This document shows positions 50,749 to 59,869 of a DNA stretch of 64,000 nucleotides, in pieces (positions within the stretch are counted from its first letter, which is position 1; each line of letters begins with the position of its first letter). The notes beneath the pieces were generated by a model. It searched no databases, was not told the DNA's origin, and was given only the letters and a program-made list of their open reading frames with translations. Source of the stretch: Sutcliffiella horikoshii (GTDB lineage: Bacteria; Bacillota; Bacilli; Bacillales; Bacillaceae_I); contig NZ_VTEV01000002.1 in assembly GCF_008180725.1 (NCBI RefSeq), positions 92,228 through 156,227 on the forward strand. Reading direction: 5' to 3'. The position numbers and the translations under genes are program-made.

Positions 50749-53487
50749 ATGACACAGGAAAACAAATTGATAAATAAGACGTATTTTGAAACCTTTATGC
50801 TGGATGTGGAAACGAAGCATCCCGTGCAAGTGCTTGGAGAAGCCTTCCTGGCAGAGCAGAACAATGAAGTGTCTGATCTCTCGTTTATTCGCTATGCGCA
50901 AGGAGAAGTATATTTTCACAGCAGGGATTACGAGAGTGCCATCTATAAATGGGAGAATGTTCACAACGAATTGGAGCCCTGGGCAAAGAAGAATATTGCG
51001 GACGCTTACTACGACATTGGAATGCTAGTAGAAGCGGAAGATATTTACTCTAAAATTAATACAGATAATAAAACTCTTAAAATAGAAGTGGCACTTCAGC
51101 TGTTTACGTTATATATTCAGCGAGAAAAACTGGAGAATGCCTATAAAAATATTAAAAAAGCCATTGCAATTGATCCAGATTATCCGCATGTCACACAAAC
51201 GGCCCGTACTTTCTATGAAGAGCAAGAAGACAGTCAGCATGCGGTAGAGTTGGCTGTAAATGAGGCTTTAAGAACAGGTTTGGAAGCTTGGTACGATTGC
51301 TTGAAGAATTATATAGAAGTTGGCTATACGAGAGAATTTACTCCTGATTATTTTCAAGAGGTTCTGTTAAGATTACTAGAGATTAATCAACGAAAATTTG
51401 AAGAAATCACTGCAGCGTTATGGAACAGTTATGAAAATCATCCAATGTATTTAGAGTGGGTGAAGACTGCAAACAGCCTGTTCATGGCATTAGATAGAGA
51501 TTCGGAGGTTTCTTGGACGAAAGTGGAGGAGCTGCACCAAAGAACCTATTTATCTCTTATCGAGGGAGAACACTTAATTAAAGAACTGCAAGGCATCGTC
51601 CCGGATCTACTTGGAAACTGGCTAAAAGTATCCAACAGATCTAAATCCTTGTTTGCTTCTGCAGCGGTCATGTCTTGGAATGAAGTATTTCCAACAGCGT
51701 TACCTGCGCATGTTTTAGCGGATGCAGAAAACAGAATCTTCCATTATGAGCATGACAGCATACAACTGACTTATACGGTCGAGCTGTTTAAGACACTAAT
51801 CAATTGGGCAAAAGATAACCACCTCGAAGTGGCGCATCAAAAGAAATGGTTATTCTCACATCTAAGCAATCTAAACAGAAAGAACCTAGTTGTTACAGGT
51901 ACCGTACAAAATGGGAAAACTTCCTTCATCAATTCCATTATTGGCGAGAAGCTTCTTGGAGATGAAACGGTTCCGGTATTTGTTTCTTCTAACGGAGATA
52001 TTGCCGAAATGAATGAGATTTCCACGGCGGGCACTTCTGCTTTAGGTGACATAAGCGAGCACCAAACAGGATCCTTGATCGACCTAAAATGGCCATCACA
52101 GTTCCTAGAAGACGAGGAGTACTCCTTGATCAGCACACCGGAATTCAGTGTGGATGAGATTGAAAACAACGAAACGATGAAATATATCCCGTTATCAGAC
52201 GGACTATTATATATTCTAGACGCGCAAACACCTTTTACAGAAGATGAACTGAAAGTATTGGTGAAAATTAAAGAGCGCGCGCCGGAAGTTCCGGTACACT
52301 TTGTCATCAACAAAATGGATACTGCTTTCCACGAAGCAGAAGCAGCACAGATTGTGGAAGAAGCAAAACACCGCATTAACGAATTTTTCCCGGATGCGAG
52401 AGTATTCCCTTACTCTTCCCTTCGTTCTGCAAGCAAGCAGCACCAAGGGTTAGCAACCTTCATGGAAGCAAATTTTAAACTGCGTGCAAAAGCAGTGGAA
52501 GAACGCCGAGCAACCAAGCTGTTGCAACTGATTCGCTCCACTTTAACAGAATTGCTGGACAGCCGCATTGCCATGGAAGATAACCTGACCAACACAGTGG
52601 AATTCAATGAAGATATTTTAAGCAGACTAAGCGGTTTTATAAACCACCTGCATGATGCGGAATCAGAAAAGATTCGCAGTATCACTGAAAATTATCGTGC
52701 AGTGACGATTGAAATGAAACGAGAAGCAACGAAAACCATCCCTCGTTTGTTGAGAGAATGCTCTAGCTATGTAAAGGAAGGCAGCAATTTCAAAACATTG
52801 CATCTAGAGTTGAATGAGCGCATGAATGAGACGATCAGAACCTATATGCAATCCGATCTGTTGCCTCGTTTGCGTCAAGAGCTTCAATTGTGGCTAGATA
52901 CATCCAACCGCGAACTGATTGACAGCCAGGAGTACTTGCACGAAATGAGTGGATCATTCAATGCTCTTTACAAGGAAGAGAGAATGCACCTAAACTGCGA
53001 CTTTAAAGTCATGGAAGACTGGCGTCGTGATATCAACAGAATCCTAAGCAGAGTGGAAGTAGAAAAGGAGAACATCCTAAATCGTCCAAACACTACTCAG
53101 TATCTTTTAAAAGGGGCAGGCCGCCTGTTCGGTTCCTTGCAGCAAAGCAATCAACTGCTTTTCACTCAATATAAAAAGTACATTGAAAACGAACGTTTTA
53201 CAGACGTGGCACAATCCGTAGTAGATAAATTCTTCCTTGAATTTGATCTATTCGAAAAAGCGCTAAAAGCCGATGTCAACATGTTCTACGAAGCACCATT
53301 CACAGAACTGAACAAAACAGTGGAAGACACAGAACGCGCCATCCACAATGCCAACAAAAAACTAGAACAAATGAAAGCAAGCCCAGAACGCTACTACGAC
53401 CCACTGAAACTATTCGAAGCACGCCTACTCCAATACGAATTCATGGTCAAAGCATGCGAAGAGAATGAAATGCTGCCAACGCACTAA
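50749..53487 (+). CDS. TPR-containing dynamin-like GTPase
   Basis: ATG 50749 behind GGTGGAGGG; 912 residues. Residues about 1-190 hold TPR-like helix pairs (AYKNIKKAIAIDPDYPHVTQ). Near residue 385 is a P-loop GTVQNGKTSFINS, and near 525 the guanine-specificity motif NKMD; the G3 DxxG motif is not evident (ISTPEFS instead). Residues 600-912 form long coiled-coil helices, as in the stalk of bacterial dynamin-like proteins. No membrane segment. It may remodel or guard membranes. It follows the par-like cassette but has its own leader. Confidence 0.7.
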   Translation: MTQENKLINKTYFETFMLDVETKHPVQVLGEAFLAEQNNEVSDLSFIRYAQGEVYFHSRDYESAIYKWENVHNELEPWAKKNIADAYYDIGMLVEAEDIYSKINTDNKTLKIEVALQLFTLYIQREKLENAYKNIKKAIAIDPDYPHVTQTARTFYEEQEDSQHAVELAVNEALRTGLEAWYDCLKNYIEVGYTREFTPDYFQEVLLRLLEINQRKFEEITAALWNSYENHPMYLEWVKTANSLFMALDRDSEVSWTKVEELHQRTYLSLIEGEHLIKELQGIVPDLLGNWLKVSNRSKSLFASAAVMSWNEVFPTALPAHVLADAENRIFHYEHDSIQLTYTVELFKTLINWAKDNHLEVAHQKKWLFSHLSNLNRKNLVVTGTVQNGKTSFINSIIGEKLLGDETVPVFVSSNGDIAEMNEISTAGTSALGDISEHQTGSLIDLKWPSQFLEDEEYSLISTPEFSVDEIENNETMKYIPLSDGLLYILDAQTPFTEDELKVLVKIKERAPEVPVHFVINKMDTAFHEAEAAQIVEEAKHRINEFFPDARVFPYSSLRSASKQHQGLATFMEANFKLRAKAVEERRATKLLQLIRSTLTELLDSRIAMEDNLTNTVEFNEDILSRLSGFINHLHDAESEKIRSITENYRAVTIEMKREATKTIPRLLRECSSYVKEGSNFKTLHLELNERMNETIRTYMQSDLLPRLRQELQLWLDTSNRELIDSQEYLHEMSGSFNALYKEERMHLNCDFKVMEDWRRDINRILSRVEVEKENILNRPNTTQYLLKGAGRLFGSLQQSNQLLFTQYKKYIENERFTDVAQSVVDKFFLEFDLFEKALKADVNMFYEAPFTELNKTVEDTERAIHNANKKLEQMKASPERYYDPLKLFEARLLQYEFMVKACEENEMLPTH

Positions 53488-53534
53488 AACAACAAAGAAT
53501 AAATAGGAAAAAAATAATAAATACCCCACACTAA

Positions 53535-53576
53535 ATAGCAGGCTAATTCGAATATGAATTAGACCTGCTATTTTTG
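53535..53576 (+). terminator. Terminator after the dynamin-like gene
   Basis: Stem ATAGCAGG-CTAATTC / GAATTAGACCTGCTAT followed by TTTTT. A similar hairpin occurs at 54735. Confidence 0.8.
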
Positions 53577-53716
53577 TGGCAACGGCAGTGTTTTCATTCA
53601 ATTTTACACTTTAAATATCCATTCACAGGCATCTTCTAATATAACCTTTGTGATAGTATTGTAAATAATGGATATTTCAAGAAAAGGTAGTTGTAGAAGA
53701 AGGGATTTGAAAATTT

Positions 53717-54025
53717 ATGAAAAAGATAAGAACAAGGTATATTATCAGTGCATTACTCGTCTTTTTTATTTTATCCATAATGACAAATCCAACTAAACAA
53801 GACTATATCAATCATACAAATTTTAGTGAAGAAAAGATGGAAGAATCACATGACCAACTTGATTTTAAAATAGAAAGAATCAATTTCTTTTTATTTTCAA
53901 CTTATGCTGTAAAAGAGTTAGCATTTGACCATTATGGCATTGTCCATGTAGGGTTTATGGGGCACTTTTTTCAAATATCTGAGGGGCAATACGACTATCC
54001 AGGATGGTTGGAATTCTTCAACTAA
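53717..54025 (+). CDS. Small exported or membrane-anchored protein, DUF4359-like
   Basis: 102 residues with an N-terminal hydrophobic helix (YIISALLVFFILSIMTNPTK) that continues into TNPTKQDY, a pattern typical of DUF4359 proteins. The rest is predicted outside the cytoplasm. AAGGGATTTG precedes the ATG. The stop overlaps the next start (TAATG). Function unknown. Confidence 0.6.
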   Translation: MKKIRTRYIISALLVFFILSIMTNPTKQDYINHTNFSEEKMEESHDQLDFKIERINFFLFSTYAVKELAFDHYGIVHVGFMGHFFQISEGQYDYPGWLEFFN

Positions 54026-54396
54026 TGGTAGCATTTACTGTATTGGGCATAGTTAAGCAGTTTAACAGAATAAGGAGTTCAATAAGAATATCTTTAAAGG
54101 GGTATCTTAAAGTGAAAGAAAAAATTAATTTGTGGTCATTTTTCTTTTCATTGATTTGTATAATGTTATTTTTAATGTCCTCTTTTTCTTGGAGAGGTGA
54201 AAGCTTTATTGCAGGTATACATCCTTTAATCTTCGTTTTATTTCCTGCTTTAATCACATTAATATTTGGGGTATTTGGGTTCTCAGGAATTCTAAACTGG
54301 AAAGGATTGTTTAGGAGCATTACAACAGTAATTATTACATCGACAATATCAATTGTTGCAACTATCATTATTTTTTTCGGAAGTCTATTAAGTTAG
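54025..54396 (+). CDS. Hypothetical three-helix membrane protein
   Basis: Start taken at ATG 54025, coupled to the preceding stop; ATG 54004 in the same frame is possible. Hydrophobic segments near residues 1-10, 40-60, 72-95 and 105-123. No family recognised. The base composition is A/T-rich compared with the surrounding genes. Confidence 0.5.
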   Translation: MVAFTVLGIVKQFNRIRSSIRISLKGYLKVKEKINLWSFFFSLICIMLFLMSSFSWRGESFIAGIHPLIFVLFPALITLIFGVFGFSGILNWKGLFRSITTVIITSTISIVATIIIFFGSLLS

Positions 54397-54445
54397 TAAC
54401 GGTATCAAAAGAACCGCTATGCTATATTATCAAAGGGGGATTTTC

Positions 54446-54619
54446 ATGAGATGGGTTTTTGCTATTATATTTATATTACTCGGGTCAATTCTACTTTCCC
54501 TGACCATAAATGATATGGGAAATGCAGGACATATCATTATGAAAACTATAGGGTTCGTATGTTTTGTATTTGCTGTATTTATTGTTAAAAACAAAAAAGA
54601 TAAACAAAAGGCACTATAA
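54446..54619 (+). CDS. Hypothetical 57-residue membrane protein
   Basis: ATG 54446 follows AAAGGGGGATTT; an upstream in-frame ATG at 54419 lacks a ribosome site. Two membrane helices (WVFAIIFILLGSILLSLTI and IIMKTIGFVCFVFAVFIV) and a Lys-rich tail. Unknown function. Confidence 0.5.
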   Translation: MRWVFAIIFILLGSILLSLTINDMGNAGHIIMKTIGFVCFVFAVFIVKNKKDKQKAL

Positions 54620-54734
54620 ATTTCGGATAAAAATACTCCCCTTTAGGCAACTATCAATGATGAGCATCATACTAACTATTTTCTAAACTAATGCAGATGC
54701 CTGACCCTACCCGCTCTTACCAAAATACCACACT

Positions 54735-54780
54735 AGAAAGCAGGCTAATTCTCAAATGAATTTAGGCCTGCTTTCTTAAA
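54735..54780 (+). terminator. Terminator before the ECF sigma gene
   Basis: Stem AGAAAGCAGG / CCTGCTTTCT with AATTC...GAATTT inside, followed by TAAATTATT. Confidence 0.75.
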
Positions 54781-54855
54781 TTATTACGTTAACTAATTAA
54801 AAAAAGCTCTAAGTATAAGTGTTTATAACATTTTTTAACTAATATTATAGAAATC

Positions 54856-54882
54856 TGAGACAGTAAGTGTCCTTTATTCGTC
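54856..54882 (+). promoter_or_regulatory. Candidate ECF-type autoregulated promoter
   Basis: TGAGAC (54856-54861), 17-base spacer, CGTC (54879-54882). This matches the Bacillus ECF sigma pattern (TGAAAC-N16/17-CGTC) with one change, 35 bases before the sigma gene start. Confidence 0.65.
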
Positions 54883-54917
54883 AAAGAATTGAAATAAATT
54901 GAAAAAGGGGTTTTGAG

Positions 54918-55472
54918 ATGGAGGGAGAATTGGAAAAAGATTTTATAAAAAACCATTACGGAAATTTAAGTGTAGAATATTTTGAGCAAATCATTTTGGA
55001 AAATGAGAAAGCAATAATAAAATTTGCCTTTACTTATGTAAAAGATTGGGCTGTGGCTGAAGATATTTCTCAAGAAGTATTTATAAAGGTGTATAAAAAC
55101 ATTGCGACTTTTAATCGTGACTCGAAGCTAAGAACCTGGTTGTTCAGTATAACCGCTAATCAATGCAAAGATTATCTTCGGAAGTCAGGAAAAACGACAA
55201 AGTGGTTAAATGATTTCTTTAAAGGTCTTCAAAAACAAAATGATGAAAATCCTGAAAACATCCTTCTTGAACATGAAGAAAAAAAGTCCATTGGTAAAGC
55301 CCTCCTTAGTCTTCCCGTCAAATATCGTGAAGTTTTGGTCTTGTATTATTATGAAGATTTATCCACGGAAGAAATTGCTAAGTTATTGCATATTAATTCT
55401 TCAACAATAAGATCGAGACTTGAACGAGGACGCAAACAGCTTAAAAAATGGAGTGAAGGAGGTCTTAAATGA
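54918..55472 (+). CDS. ECF-type RNA polymerase sigma factor
   Basis: 184 residues. Region 2: AFTYVKDWAVAEDISQEVFI and RTWLFSITANQCKDYLRK; region 4: LPVKYREVLVLYYYEDLSTEEIAK cut here as LPVKYREVLVLYYYEDL then EEIAKLLHINSSTIRSRLER. Related to the SigX/SigV/SigM group of envelope-stress factors. It ends as ATGA with the next gene, which encodes its likely anti-sigma factor, and an ECF-like promoter stands before it. Confidence 0.9.
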   Translation: MEGELEKDFIKNHYGNLSVEYFEQIILENEKAIIKFAFTYVKDWAVAEDISQEVFIKVYKNIATFNRDSKLRTWLFSITANQCKDYLRKSGKTTKWLNDFFKGLQKQNDENPENILLEHEEKKSIGKALLSLPVKYREVLVLYYYEDLSTEEIAKLLHINSSTIRSRLERGRKQLKKWSEGGLK

Positions 55473-56866
55473 TGAAAAATACAAATGAGCATCGGTGGAT
55501 CAAAGAATCGTTGGAAAAAGATGTTTTTTCGAAATATCAATATAGAACTAGGAAAGCTGAAATTATTGAAAAGGCCACAAGTATTAAGAGGGTTTCTAAG
55601 AAACGAACCTATTATCATTATGTTTTATCCACCGTAGCACTTATTTTATTTTCTATAATTTCAGTTTCGTACATGATGGCGAATCAGTCTAAACCTGATT
55701 CTACTCCACAAGCTGTTCAAAAAGAAGAAATTTCAAATACTCAAAACCATAACCAAATAATGGAAGATAAAGAAATTCCTTTGGACCCAAAAGACGAACA
55801 AAGGAATGAAGATAGTGTGAAAGACACTAATAAGGATGATAAACCCCTTAAGGTTCAGAGGACTGAGGAAGAATGGAAGGCATATTTTCAATCTATTTAT
55901 AACTCTACTCAAGAAAGCATTCAAAAATTGAAGTTAGTGTATCAATTTAATAATAGTTCTAGTGATAACTCTGAATTGGAGATCACCGCTAATTTTGAAG
56001 GTGATGATTTTGTGGTAATTGAAAATATTGTAAGCGAAATGAATGAAGAAATAACAACAAATCAAACGAATATTTCAACAAAAGATGAGTATATCCTCCT
56101 TGATCATCTGAATAAAATCTATGATCAGGAATTTTTCTCACCCATTTCTGCAGCAGAATTTCGCAAAAATCGGCCATTATTCAACGGTAATCCTCTTTAT
56201 CAACTTAGCAAAGAGGAGTTTGAAGGTTATAAATGGACGGAAGTAGAACAAAATATGGAAGAGAATTGGGTTAAGTTCGAGTTTATAAAAACAGATCAGA
56301 AAATATTTTTCTATGACAAAGGAATCATTAAAGTTAAATATGATACGGGTACCATTCTTGAAAGAACAACGTACATTGCAGAAGAAATTGATTCTTATTT
56401 TTTCCTCAAGGAATTGAAAATTAATGATGAAGTAACACAATTGCAGATGGATAAAAGCATCCCTTCGGACTATGTTTCCAGAGAACAGGCAAAAACTCAG
56501 GAAAAACGGGTAATAGTTGAGTCAAGCTGGTTCGATAAAGCCGGAGAAACAGTTATGAAGAAACACCCACAAATACAAGAGATACACTCTACCGGAGAAG
56601 GAGACTTATTATTCGTTGCGATTGATATGAAGGAAGGAACTACTACAGCGGAAGGACAAAAAGCTGGTCAGGCATTTTTTGATCAATTTACAGCCATTGC
56701 GAATGCTTCTTCTTCATTTCAAGAGAGAAGTACCACCATTTGGGCAGATGGACAGTATGGAATCCATATAAATGTGCGAATACCTAAGGATGCATCTATA
56801 TATGGAAAAGAACTCAACGGTCAAGTTACATGGGAGAAAAAGCCGAATTCCGAGAACACTAACTAA
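55469..56866 (+). CDS. Membrane-anchored anti-sigma factor of the ECF pair
   Basis: 465 residues, ATG 55469 overlapping the sigma stop and behind GGAGGTC. Residues 1-45 are cytoplasmic and charged (the sigma-binding part), residues 50-70 a membrane helix (YYHYVLSTVALILFSIISVS), then a Lys/Asp/Glu-rich linker and an extracellular domain of about 340 residues of unknown type, with a possible second small domain at 350-450. Arrangement matches RsiX/RsiV-type anti-sigma factors; the long sensor domain is not one I recognise. Confidence 0.75.
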   Translation: MMKNTNEHRWIKESLEKDVFSKYQYRTRKAEIIEKATSIKRVSKKRTYYHYVLSTVALILFSIISVSYMMANQSKPDSTPQAVQKEEISNTQNHNQIMEDKEIPLDPKDEQRNEDSVKDTNKDDKPLKVQRTEEEWKAYFQSIYNSTQESIQKLKLVYQFNNSSSDNSELEITANFEGDDFVVIENIVSEMNEEITTNQTNISTKDEYILLDHLNKIYDQEFFSPISAAEFRKNRPLFNGNPLYQLSKEEFEGYKWTEVEQNMEENWVKFEFIKTDQKIFFYDKGIIKVKYDTGTILERTTYIAEEIDSYFFLKELKINDEVTQLQMDKSIPSDYVSREQAKTQEKRVIVESSWFDKAGETVMKKHPQIQEIHSTGEGDLLFVAIDMKEGTTTAEGQKAGQAFFDQFTAIANASSSFQERSTTIWADGQYGIHINVRIPKDASIYGKELNGQVTWEKKPNSENTN

Positions 56867-57078
56867 GGTAAGTGTAGCTAGTAGACCAGCATACGACAAA
56901 GAAAGCAACAATAAAATGTTCAGACGAAGCTCGGATGACAAAACTCCGGGCTTTGCCGCATTGTTATCAAGTATGCCCTTGTATTTTTTCCAAGTCTAAA
57001 AAAGCATCAATTCGTCTTCCTCGCACATTTGCGTTATAATACAACCACACTAAAAACCAGAAAAGATTGGATGAAAGC

Positions 57079-58275
57079 ATGCGACAGCAACTAACACTTA
57101 AAGTGAAAAATAAATTCGCCAAAACCTATAAAAGTGGTTATCCGCTTATCTCGAAGCAATCCCTCCTTAACGGCAATGACCTAAAAGAAGAGGGTACACT
57201 CGTAAAACTGGTAGACGAACAGAACAACTTTCTCGGCAAAGGATACTACGGTAACCAAAACAAAGGGTACGGCTGGATTGTCAGCAAAGATCCAAAAGAA
57301 GAAATGGACATCCCTTTCTTCAAACGTGCCCTTCAAAAAGCTGTAAACAGACGTTCCTCCCTTATGAAAGCAGAAGACACCACTGCATTCCGCCTTTTTA
57401 ACGGAGAAGGGGATGGAATCGGCGGCTTTACCATCGAATACTTTGACGGCTACCTTGTGATTAACTGGTACAGCAAAGGAATTTACTCCTTCAACGAGGA
57501 AATTTTAGAAGCCATCGAAGGAGTCATCGAATATAAAGGAATTTACGAAAAGAAACGGTTCAATACGGACGGCCAGTATGTAGAGGACGACGATTTTGTG
57601 AAGGGAGAGCGGGCCCCGTCACCCCTTATCATCAAAGAAAACGGCGTAAACTTCGCCGTGCATTTAAATGATGGCGCGATGGTGGGAGTGTTTCTTGATC
57701 AACGGGAAGTAAGAAAAACCATCCGGGATAAATACGCCAAAGGGAAAACGGTCTTAAACACCTTCTCTTACACAGGAGCTTTCTCTGTATATGCAGCCTT
57801 AGGCGGAGCCGACAAAACGACAAGCGTTGACTTGGCTAAACGCAGCCTGCCAAAAACAACCGAGCAATTCAACGTAAATAATATCGACGAGAAAACGCAG
57901 TCGATTCTTGTAGAAGAGGTATTTCATTACTTCAAATATGCGAAAAAGAAGAATCTGAAATTCGATGTCGTCATCATGGACCCACCAAGTTTTGCCCGCT
58001 CCAAAAAGGTGACATTCCGGGCCGAGAAAGACTACACAAGCTTAGTTTCAGACGCCATTGCCATTACCGAAAAGAACGGCCTGATTGTCGCTTCCACCAA
58101 TGCCGCTACATTCGGCATGGACAAGTTCAAAAGCTTTATTGAGCAGGCTTTCAAAGAAAATAATGTAAAATATAAAATCGTTGAGGAATTCTCCCTGCCA
58201 AGCGATTTTGCGACCATCAAGGAGTTTAAGGAAGGGAACTATTTGAAGGTATTGTTTATAAAAAGAATAGGATAA
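57079..58275 (+). CDS. RlmI-like class I rRNA (cytosine-5) methyltransferase
   Basis: Start taken at ATG 57079 (MRQQLTLKVK); TTG 57067 is possible and neither has a strong ribosome site. N-terminal PUA-like domain (residues 1-75, GYPLISKQSLL), EEHUD-like middle part (FRLFNGEGDGIGGFTIEYFD) and a Rossmann methyltransferase with SAM loop NTFSYTGAFSVYAALGGA and catalytic motif DVVIMDPPSFARSKK. Related to B. subtilis YwbD and E. coli RlmI (23S C1962). Confidence 0.85.
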   Translation: MRQQLTLKVKNKFAKTYKSGYPLISKQSLLNGNDLKEEGTLVKLVDEQNNFLGKGYYGNQNKGYGWIVSKDPKEEMDIPFFKRALQKAVNRRSSLMKAEDTTAFRLFNGEGDGIGGFTIEYFDGYLVINWYSKGIYSFNEEILEAIEGVIEYKGIYEKKRFNTDGQYVEDDDFVKGERAPSPLIIKENGVNFAVHLNDGAMVGVFLDQREVRKTIRDKYAKGKTVLNTFSYTGAFSVYAALGGADKTTSVDLAKRSLPKTTEQFNVNNIDEKTQSILVEEVFHYFKYAKKKNLKFDVVIMDPPSFARSKKVTFRAEKDYTSLVSDAIAITEKNGLIVASTNAATFGMDKFKSFIEQAFKENNVKYKIVEEFSLPSDFATIKEFKEGNYLKVLFIKRIG

Positions 58276-58297
58276 AGAAAAGGAGTCAGCATCTTAG

Positions 58298-58515
58298 GAG
58301 GCCACTGAAAACTGATAACGTTAAGTTTATTATGATTCCTAGCTGGTGATTGTAGCAAAAGGGGAAGACTCCTGAGGGAGATAGCGCTAGGTGGAGACCC
58401 CGCAGGCGTAGCCGAGGAGGCTCCTGCAGTGCCCCTAGGAAAGCGAAGCCATTTGTGGAAATCAACAGCGGTGTTTAGTAAAATTTCAAAATCAAAGTTT
58501 TTTTCAGTGGCCACT
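58298..58515. mobile_element. MITE-like element with inverted ends and 7-bp target duplication
   Basis: Ends GGCCACTGAAAA (58300-58311) and TTTTCAGTGGCC (58501-58512) are perfect inverted repeats. The direct repeat ATCTTAG flanks both sides (58291-58297 and 58516-58522). Inside are CCTAGCTGGTGATTGTAGCA, GCGCTAGGTGGAGACCCCGC and CCCCTAGGAAAGCGAAGCC. Same length and ends as the copy at 22.7 kb. The right target duplicate overlaps the stop codon of the ABC remnant. Confidence 0.8.
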
Positions 58516-58518
58516 ATC

Positions 58519-58740
58519 TTAGCTGGCTCCTTTCATCTCCCTATTGGACTCCTCCAAGAAAATCTCTTCAAGGGAAGGTTCTTCCACATGTATTCTATAA
58601 ACATCGATATTTTCTTTCGTAAATGCCCTAACAATAGCCGCAATCTTATCTTCTGAATCTACCGTAAACGACGTATATTGTTCAGCTGGAGAAATCTGTG
58701 TAGCAAAGCGCTTTAACATCTGGCCAATACTATTTGGGTT
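58519..58740 (-). pseudogene. C-terminal remnant of an ABC transporter ATPase
   Basis: About 70 codons read as the tail of an ABC ATPase (SFTVDSEDKIAAIVRAFTKE, then EEPSLEEIFLEE, the usual end of bacterial drug/antibiotic exporter ATPases). Walker A, signature and Walker B are all missing, and the frame runs upstream into DNA that belongs to a histidine kinase on the other strand. It is what is left after a deletion. Confidence 0.75.
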
Positions 58741-59804
58741 CTTTAGGGCAGAATGCTTTATTTTTACCTCAATGGAAGACGAATATGGGAATGGAAAATG
58801 CCTATTATGCCCCGGATGACGTACTGGACGGTCTGGTAGGGGCTTCTTTGGTCAAAAGCTTTTTGCTTGTCATTATCGCGCTTCTCGTGATCATTATCGC
58901 GCTTTCCATCTGGTATGGCAGGACGTTCGGGGTACCATTGCTTTATATGATGAACTGGATCAAAAGAATGTCTAAGGGTGATTTATCGGTACCGAGGAAC
59001 AAAAAGGGGAACATTCCTTTCCGGAAAAAGAACGGCAAGCTGCACAAACGTTTCCGGATCTTCCGCGATATCCTTTTTTCCATCCGTAAACTTGCCAACA
59101 CGCTAGAAAAAAATGAGCAATACCAAAAGCGAGTCGATCTGACAAGGGAAGAGTGGATCACAGGTTTAAGCCATGACCTCAAAACGCCATTAAGCTCCAT
59201 ATATGGCTACGCAAAAATACTCGAAACAGGTTCATATAAATGGACAGAAGAAGAGATACAGGCAATGGGAAGCACCATGACAGAAAAAGCCTCCTATATG
59301 AGCGACCTAATTGAGGATTTGAACCTTACTTACCGTTTGAAAAATAACGCATTGCCTATAGAAAAGAGAGTACAGGACATTGTTCCACTCTTGAAGGACG
59401 TCATTCATTCACTTACCAACACAGATTCAACGATTATTATGGAAAAGGTGGAAACAGAAATTCGTTTGGAAGTTGACCCAAAATGGTTCACTCGCATTCT
59501 CACCAACCTGCTGGCAAATGCACAAAAGCATAACCCAAAAGGAACAGATATAAGGCTAGGTGTCTCTAGGACTCCTGAACATACCTTCCTTACCATAAAG
59601 GATAACGGAGTGGGAATGGATCAAGAAACCAAAAATAAACTTTTTGACCGTTACTACAGGGGCGGGAGCACAACCGATAAATCAAACGGAACCGGGCTTG
59701 GGATGGCCATCGCTCACCAGCTGGTCTTGGCACACGGTGGAAATGTCTTTGTAGAAAGCGAAAAAGGGAAAGGGACAACCATTACCATTACATTACCTAA
59801 CTGA
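58734..59804 (+). pseudogene. N-terminally truncated sensor histidine kinase
   Basis: The frame opens at TTG 58734 without a ribosome site and begins in the middle of an extracellular sensor part (ALFLPQWKTNMGMENAYYAP). One membrane helix (SFLLVIIALLVIIIALSIWY), a HAMP-like linker, HisKA with phospho-acceptor His in GLSHDLKTPLSSIYGYAK, and an intact HATPase with NLLANAQKHN, DNGVGMD and GTGLGMAIAHQ. The first membrane helix and signal are missing and no response regulator is beside it. Kinase core intact; probably a non-functional remnant. Confidence 0.7.
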
Positions 59805-59825
59805 CTGGAAAACCTTGCTTCCTCA

Positions 59826-59868
59826 TAGTAAAGGGTCCGCCTTTATCAGCTGGCAGATCCTTTTACTA
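59826..59868. terminator. Terminator between convergent genes
   Basis: Stem TAGTAAA-GGGTC / GATCC-TTTTACTA with an inner GCC/GGC stem; serves the kinase remnant and the TPR gene. Confidence 0.75.
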
Positions 59869-59869
59869 T

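Noticed and set aside
53717..54396. One gene split by a frameshift
   Set aside because: The two products have separate start signals coupled as TAATG and look like distinct proteins.
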